Below the pieces are notes generated by a model, which was given only the letters and a program-made list of their open reading frames with translations, did not search any database and was not told the origin of the DNA. DNA of 64,000 nt from NCBI GenBank assembly GCA_965207165.1, contig OZ242265.1, positions 372,001 to 436,000 of the forward strand, in the 5' to 3' direction. The translations under genes were made by a program, and so were the position numbers. Shown in pieces: positions 59,766-64,000 of the stretch (positions are counted from its first letter, which is position 1; each line of letters begins with the position of its first letter). This DNA is from JAAXHV01 sp965207165. Lineage in GTDB: Bacteria > Pseudomonadota > Gammaproteobacteria > Eutrophobiales > Eutrophobiaceae.

Positions 59766-59769
59766 TAAA

Positions 59770-60627
59770 TTATCGCTGTTCAGCCAGTAATGTCATGCCG
59801 GCCCAGTTGCGTGCGAATTGTGCCGCGCTCCTGCCGCTGCGGGTGCCTTTTTCCAGCGCCCACTGCAGGGCGGCCTCCCTCACCGTCTCGTGATCGCCGA
59901 CTTTTACGCCGGTCCTGTCCAGCCAGTGAAAAGCAATCTGCAGGTATTGTTCCTGGTTGAACGGGTGGAACGACAGCCAGATCCCGAAACGTTCCGACAG
60001 CGAGAGTTTCTCTTCTACGGCTTCGCCATGGTGGATTTCACCGTCGACCATCCTGGACTCCAGGTTCTCCGACCTGAATTCCGGTATCAGGTGGCGCCGG
60101 TTGGAGGTGGCGTAGATCAGGATATTGTCGGGAATGTCGCTTACCGAACCGTCCAGCACGACTTTCAGCGTCTTGTAACTGGGGTCGTTCACGTCGAAGG
60201 ACAGGTCGTCACAGTAAATGATGAACTTGCCTGAAAAATGGCTCAGTTCGTCACAGATATCCGTCAGGTCGGTGAGGTTGTCCCGCGTGACTTCCACCAG
60301 GTACAGCCCCCGGTCCCGGTACTCGCTGAAGATAGCCTTGACCAGGGATGACTTGCCGGTGCCGCGCGGCCCCCACAACAGGACGTTGTTGGCAGGATAA
60401 CCGTTGATGAACTGTTCGGTGTTCGAGCACAGCGAGTTTTTTTGCCTTTCAATACAAAGCAGGTCATCCAGCCCGATCTCCCTGGAATGCCTGATTTCCT
60501 CCAGGCGGGATGCCGCGCCGCTACGGCGCCAGCGCATAAGAGGGGCAGCCTGTCCCGGGTTCCCGGTCGACTTTTTGAATTTCAGGCGGCCCAGCAGTGC
60601 ACCGAGTCGTGTACCTGTATTAGTCAT
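59770..60627 (-). CDS. DUF815 family AAA+ ATPase
   Basis: Protein of 285 residues from ATG at 60627. Walker A is GPRGTGKSSLVKAI at about 86-99, and Walker B lies in KFIIYCDDLSF with an arginine-rich sensor region ATSNRRHLIPE after it. DUF815 is a widespread AAA+-type family with no settled role. The C-terminal SGRSAAQFARNWAG is a family mark. Divergent from glyA, 133 nt away. Confidence 0.9.
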   Translation of the reverse strand: MTNTGTRLGALLGRLKFKKSTGNPGQAAPLMRWRRSGAASRLEEIRHSREIGLDDLLCIERQKNSLCSNTEQFINGYPANNVLLWGPRGTGKSSLVKAIFSEYRDRGLYLVEVTRDNLTDLTDICDELSHFSGKFIIYCDDLSFDVNDPSYKTLKVVLDGSVSDIPDNILIYATSNRRHLIPEFRSENLESRMVDGEIHHGEAVEEKLSLSERFGIWLSFHPFNQEQYLQIAFHWLDRTGVKVGDHETVREAALQWALEKGTRSGRSAAQFARNWAGMTLLAEQR

Positions 60628-60721
60628 GATGTCTCTGTTATTAAACGGTGCCATTATACGCCGAGATGCACGGAATCTGGCTTTTTTGAAAAAATCCGGA
60701 TGTAATTGTGCGTGTCATCTT

Positions 60722-60727
60722 TATAAT
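60722..60727 (+). promoter_or_regulatory. TATAAT box before glyA
   Basis: A perfect -10 hexamer 33 nt before the glyA ATG. No clear -35 box lies 16-18 nt upstream, so the promoter may need an activator. No glycine riboswitch fold was seen in this 133-nt gap. Confidence 0.4.
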
Positions 60728-60760
60728 ACCGTTTCTATTTTGCAGCCGGAAAGGTGAGGA

Positions 60761-62014
60761 ATGTTTGACAGAGACATGAAAATTGCCGGGTACGACGACG
60801 TGCTCGACCAGGCCATGCAGGGTGAGAGGACCCGGCAGGAAGAACATATTGAACTGATAGCCTCGGAGAACAATGTCAGTCCCAGGGTGCTCGAGGCCCA
60901 GGGCTCGGTACTGACCAACAAGTATGCCGAAGGCTACCCGGGCAAACGCTATTACGGCGGTTGTGAATACGTCGATGTGGTCGAGCAGCTTGCCATCGAT
61001 CGCGCAAAAGAGTTATTCGGGGCGGATTATGCCAACGTCCAGCCCCATTCCGGTTCCCAGGCCAACGGCGCGGTTTACCTGGCGCTGTGCCGGCCCGGCG
61101 ATACCATCATGGGAATGAGCCTTGCCCACGGCGGCCACCTGACCCATGGCGCGTCAGTCAGCGTCTCAGGCAGGTTGTACAAGGCGGTACAGTACGGGCT
61201 GAACGAGGATACGGGTGAAATCGATTATGACGCAGCGGAACAGCTTGCGCTGGAGCACAAGCCAAAATTAATCATGACCGGTTTCTCTGCGTACTCCCGC
61301 AGGGTGGACTGGCAGAGGTTCAGGGATATTGCCGATAAAGTTGATGCGTATCTGGTGTCAGACATCGCTCACGTGGCCGGTCTGATCGCCACCGGACTGT
61401 ATCCCAGCCCGGTCCGGATCGCGGACGTGACGACGACGACGACCCACAAGACCTTGCGCGGCCCGCGTTCAGGCCTGATCCTGGCGAAAGCCAACCCGGA
61501 ACTGGAAAAGAAACTGAATTTCACGGTCTTTCCTTCCTACCAGGGCGGCCCGCTGATGCACGTGATAGCCGCAAAAGCGGTTGCCTTCAAGGAAGCCATG
61601 GAACCGGAGTTCAGGGATTACCAGCAACAGGTCATCAACAATGCGCGCAGCATGGCCGGGGTGTTTATACAACGGGGTGTAGACATCGTATCCGGCGGGA
61701 CCGACAACCACCTGTTCCTGGTCAGCCTGGTCAGCAGGGGCATAACGGGCAAGGACCTGGACGCGGCCCTGGACCGCGCCAACATCACGGTGAACAAGAA
61801 TGCAGTTCCCAACGACCCGCAATCACCTTTCGTCACCAGCGGCATCCGCATCGGCACCCCGTCGATTACCACCCGCGGCTTCGGGGAAGAACAGGCCGCA
61901 CAGGTCGCTTCCTGGATCTGCGACGTCATAGATAATATGGGCGACGAGACGTTGATCGAATCAATCAAAAATGAAGTAAAGGCATTGTGTAAGCGCTTTC
62001 CGATGTATAACTGA
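60761..62014 (+). CDS. glyA: Serine hydroxymethyltransferase
   Basis: PLP enzyme converting serine and tetrahydrofolate to glycine and methylene-tetrahydrofolate. It has 417 residues, exactly the E. coli length. The PLP lysine is in TTTTHKTLRGPRSG at about 226-239. YAEGYPGKRYYGGCEYVD and SGSQANGAVY are also typical. A GAGG ribosome site precedes the ATG. It is followed by a 55-nt palindrome and then nrdR. Confidence 0.98.
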   Translation: MFDRDMKIAGYDDVLDQAMQGERTRQEEHIELIASENNVSPRVLEAQGSVLTNKYAEGYPGKRYYGGCEYVDVVEQLAIDRAKELFGADYANVQPHSGSQANGAVYLALCRPGDTIMGMSLAHGGHLTHGASVSVSGRLYKAVQYGLNEDTGEIDYDAAEQLALEHKPKLIMTGFSAYSRRVDWQRFRDIADKVDAYLVSDIAHVAGLIATGLYPSPVRIADVTTTTTHKTLRGPRSGLILAKANPELEKKLNFTVFPSYQGGPLMHVIAAKAVAFKEAMEPEFRDYQQQVINNARSMAGVFIQRGVDIVSGGTDNHLFLVSLVSRGITGKDLDAALDRANITVNKNAVPNDPQSPFVTSGIRIGTPSITTRGFGEEQAAQVASWICDVIDNMGDETLIESIKNEVKALCKRFPMYN

Positions 62015-62023
62015 TAAGGGGTA

Positions 62024-62078
62024 AATTTGGGACACCCATGAATTTATAAATTTTATAAATTCATGGGTGTCCCAAATT
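62024..62078 (+). repeat. Perfect 55-nt palindrome after glyA
   Basis: Two 27-nt arms (62024-62050 and 62052-62078) are exact complements around one central T. The arms begin AATTTGGGACACCCATG. No T-tract follows, so it is more like a REP element than an intrinsic terminator. It starts 9 nt after the glyA stop. Confidence 0.85.
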
Positions 62079-62086
62079 AGGTTGGG

Positions 62087-62106
62087 ATTCCAGCTTGGGC
62101 TGGAAT
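62087..62106 (+). repeat. Short hairpin repeat next to the palindrome
   Basis: An 8-bp stem ATTCCAGC/GCTGGAAT with a TTGG loop. Similar 'GGATTCCAGC...GCTGGAATGACG' sequences are common intergenic repeats in bacteria. A two-copy CTCTGTGCC tandem follows at about 62121-62140. Confidence 0.5.
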
Positions 62107-62150
62107 GACGGATTAATTTTCTCTGTGCCCTCTGTGCCCTCTGTAGCTGA

Positions 62151-62178
62151 TATAATCAGTTCCCTTTTAACGTATAAT
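62151..62178 (+). promoter_or_regulatory. Two TATAAT boxes before nrdR
   Basis: TATAAT occurs at 62151-62156 (inside CTGATATAATCAG, an inverted repeat) and 62173-62178. The nrdR ATG is at 62186 with no ribosome site, so the second box would give a nearly leaderless message, the first a leader of about 23 nt. Confidence 0.4.
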
Positions 62179-62185
62179 TGGCACT

Positions 62186-62683
62186 ATGCGTTGTCCGTTC
62201 TGTTCATTTGAGGATACCAGGGTCATCGACTCCAGGTTGGCCGATGAGGGTGATCAGGTCAGGCGCCGGCGTGAGTGTTTGGAGTGCCGGGAGCGTTTTA
62301 CCACGTACGAGGCGGCCGAATTCAACTATCCCAGGATTATCAAATCCGATGGACGGCGCGAACGGTTTACCGACGACAAGCTGCGCTCCGGTATCTTGCG
62401 CGCCCTGGAAAAGAGACCGGTTGCCATGGAGAAGGTGGAAATCGCCATCTCCCGTATCAAGCACAAACTGCGCTCGCTGGGTGAGAGGGAAGTGAAATCG
62501 AGGAAAGTAGGGGACTGGGTAATGGAAGAATTAAAGTCCGTGGACCAGGTAGCCTACCTCCGGTTTGCTTCCGTGTACCAGAGTTTCGCAGATGTCAGGG
62601 CCTTCCTGGAAGAGATTGAGAGGCTTGAAGGCGAAGTGCCTGCCGAGCTGAGGGAGGCTCAAATGGACCTGCTGGACGAGTGA
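62186..62683 (+). CDS. nrdR: Transcriptional repressor NrdR
   Basis: Represses ribonucleotide reductase genes in response to ATP and dATP. It has 165 residues. The zinc ribbon is at 1-35 (MRCPFCSFEDTRVIDSR and the second pair in CLECRERFTTYE). The ATP-cone lies at about 49-139 (IIKSDGRRERFTDDKL). It is 1 nt before ribD, a standard gammaproteobacterial pair. Confidence 0.97.
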   Translation: MRCPFCSFEDTRVIDSRLADEGDQVRRRRECLECRERFTTYEAAEFNYPRIIKSDGRRERFTDDKLRSGILRALEKRPVAMEKVEIAISRIKHKLRSLGEREVKSRKVGDWVMEELKSVDQVAYLRFASVYQSFADVRAFLEEIERLEGEVPAELREAQMDLLDE

Positions 62684-62684
62684 C

Positions 62685-63782
62685 GTGAGGTGGACGGAGG
62701 CTGACTCCTCCCATATGTCGCACGCCCTGGAACTGGCCGGGAAAGGCAGGTTCACCACCCATCCCAACCCCCGGGTAGGCTGCGTCATCACCAGGGATGA
62801 CAAGGTTCTGGGTACGGGCTGGCACAGGAAAGCCGGCAGCCCCCATGCCGAAATCAACGCACTTGACGATGCTGCCTGTGATGTGCGCGGCGCGACTGCC
62901 TATGTCTCGCTTGAGCCCTGTTCCCATCACGGCCGGACGCCGCCTTGTACCGAGGCCATGATCAGGTCCGGGATAAGCCGGGTCGTGATAGCCGCGCCTG
63001 ATCCCAATCCACAGGTGTCGGGTGCTGGTATCAAGGCATTGAGGGAAGCCGGCATCAGCGTGGAAACCGGCCTGATGGCGGAACCGGCAAACGAACTGAA
63101 CAAGGGGTTTATTTACCGGATGACGCGCGCACGGCCTTACGTACGCTGCAAGAGCGCGATCAGTATTGACGGCAAGACGGCGCTGGCAGGGGGAGCCAGC
63201 CGCTGGATCACCGGCGCTGCTGCCAGGCAGGACGTGCAGGAACTGAGGGCGGCGAGTTCAGCCGTCATGACCGGTATCAATACCGTTCTGGCCGATGACC
63301 CGCGCCTGAACGTACGCGCCGTAGATACTGGTGGGAGGCAACCCCTGAGGATAGTGCTGGACAGGAATCTTAGGTTTCCTGAAAACGCAAAAATGCTTGG
63401 CGAGGACGGGACAACCATCCTGTTCACCAGGAACGGGGACGAGCGGTTGCATGCCGGCCTGGAGCAGGCAGGCGCCCGTATCCGCTTCGTCAGCGGGGAT
63501 GAGGACGAGTTCCTGGACTCCGTTTTGCGGGCACTGGCGTCGACTTATGAAGTGAACGACCTGTTGGTGGAGGCAGGAGCAAAGTTGTCCGGCAGTATGC
63601 TGGAGCGTAGACTGGTCGATGAACTGGTGGTATACCAGGCGCCGGTCATACTGGGCGCCGATGCCGCGGACATGATGGAAATTAACGCAATTACAGATAT
63701 GAATGATCGATACAGGCTGGACCTGGTGGATTTCCGCCGGTTTGACCGGGACTGGCGTTTTGTGTTCAAACTGCGTTATTGA
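62685..63782 (+). CDS. ribD: Bifunctional diaminohydroxyphosphoribosylaminopyrimidine deaminase / reductase
   Basis: Second and third steps of riboflavin synthesis. It has 365 residues from GTG at 62685. The N-terminal deaminase has the zinc site SPHAEINAL and LEPCSHHGRTPPCTEAM at about 46-90. The C-terminal reductase (about 150-365) contains ARPYVRCKSAISIDGKTAL and DLLVEAGAKLSGSML. nusB follows after 15 nt; ribE, ribBA and ribH, usually placed between ribD and nusB, are absent. Confidence 0.96.
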   Translation: MRWTEADSSHMSHALELAGKGRFTTHPNPRVGCVITRDDKVLGTGWHRKAGSPHAEINALDDAACDVRGATAYVSLEPCSHHGRTPPCTEAMIRSGISRVVIAAPDPNPQVSGAGIKALREAGISVETGLMAEPANELNKGFIYRMTRARPYVRCKSAISIDGKTALAGGASRWITGAAARQDVQELRAASSAVMTGINTVLADDPRLNVRAVDTGGRQPLRIVLDRNLRFPENAKMLGEDGTTILFTRNGDERLHAGLEQAGARIRFVSGDEDEFLDSVLRALASTYEVNDLLVEAGAKLSGSMLERRLVDELVVYQAPVILGADAADMMEINAITDMNDRYRLDLVDFRRFDRDWRFVFKLRY

Positions 63783-63797
63783 GAGGTTACTCGACAC

Positions 63798-64000
63798 ATG
63801 ACGCAAAAGAACCCAGGTAAAACCAGCCGGTCCATGGGTGCGCGGGTCCGGGCCAGGCGCTCAGCCGTGCAAGCCTTGTACCAGTGGTTTTTAACGGAAC
63901 AGCCGATGACGGAGATCATTGATGAGTTTGAGCGTGACAGAAAGGAACTGAAGAAGGCCGACACAGACTATTTCCGGGATATTCTGACCGGCAACGCCAG
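63798..64000 (+). CDS. nusB: Transcription antitermination factor NusB, cut by window end
   Basis: RNA-binding antitermination factor that acts with NusE on rRNA operons. The visible 67 codons begin MTQKNPGKTSRSMGARVRAR and continue RRSAVQALYQWFL, the NusB start, then DEFERDRKELKKADTDYFRD. The basic N-terminal extension of about 18 residues is longer than in E. coli. The rest is outside the window. It is the third gene after nrdR and ribD. Confidence 0.88.
   Translation, partial: MTQKNPGKTSRSMGARVRARRSAVQALYQWFLTEQPMTEIIDEFERDRKELKKADTDYFRDILTGNA

Noticed and set aside
60628..60760. Glycine riboswitch before glyA
   Set aside because: The gap is only 133 nt, AT-rich, and shows none of the conserved aptamer stems.
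62024..62078. Intrinsic terminator of glyA
   Set aside because: The stem is strong but there is no T-tract on either side; a REP-type repeat is the better description.

Overview
The window is a chromosomal segment of a Gammaproteobacterium. The evidence is gene order: trpS-scpA-scpB-rluB; tpiA-secG-tRNA-Leu(GAG); gyrA-serC-pheA-hisC-tyrA-aroA-cmk-rpsA-ihfB-lapA; mfd near csiV; glyA-nrdR-ribD-nusB. The backbone is moderately GC-rich. Entner-Doudoroff genes, a TonB-dependent receptor and MsrPQ suggest a free-living aerobic heterotroph. Genus cannot be read from the sequence. Layout: 1-5.6 kb holds housekeeping genes (dam, bolA and yciB on minus; yciO, trpS, scpAB and rluB on plus). 5.6-11 kb holds a minus-strand set of TonB receptor, alpha/beta hydrolase and M14-like peptidase with a divergent AraC regulator. 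11-12.3 kb holds tpiA, secG and tRNA-Leu(GAG). 

The main accessory region is 12.3-20.6 kb, an integrative and mobilizable element of about 8.3 kb inserted in the 3' end of tRNA-Leu(GAG). A 25-nt att-like direct repeat with one mismatch bounds it at 12311-12335 and 20589-20613. It carries a tyrosine integrase, an AlpA-like protein, a candidate oriT, mobC, a MOBP-type relaxase whose C-terminal half contains two nested out-of-frame genes laid out like ColE1 mbeB and mbeD, a probable Type II restriction-modification pair, and a DUF5343 gene followed by a Swt1-like HEPN gene. The cargo half is clearly AT-rich compared with the backbone. The DUF5343-HEPN pair is the best candidate for an uncharacterised defence or toxin-type system. 

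20.8-30.5 kb holds a membrane protein, a MaoC hydratase, the zwf-pgl-edd operon on minus, a divergent ROK regulator, a GPH-family sugar symporter and an esterase: a probable sugar uptake and Entner-Doudoroff locus. 30.5-39.1 kb (minus) holds smr, msrQ, msrP, purL, purB and a Tas-like aldo/keto reductase. 39.2-52.3 kb (plus) holds pyrC, rnt, then gyrA through lapA, covering DNA topology, serine and aromatic amino acid synthesis, CMP kinase, ribosomal protein S1 and IHF. 52.5-64 kb holds mfd, a minus-strand amidohydrolase and nucleobase permease pair, csiV, a DUF815 ATPase, glyA, nrdR, ribD and the start of nusB. 

Four families of palindromic or dispersed intergenic repeats are visible: an ATCTGCG-based 28-nt unit (five copies at three loci), a heptamer inverted array before gyrA, a 24-nt inverted repeat before pyrC, and a perfect 55-nt palindrome after glyA.
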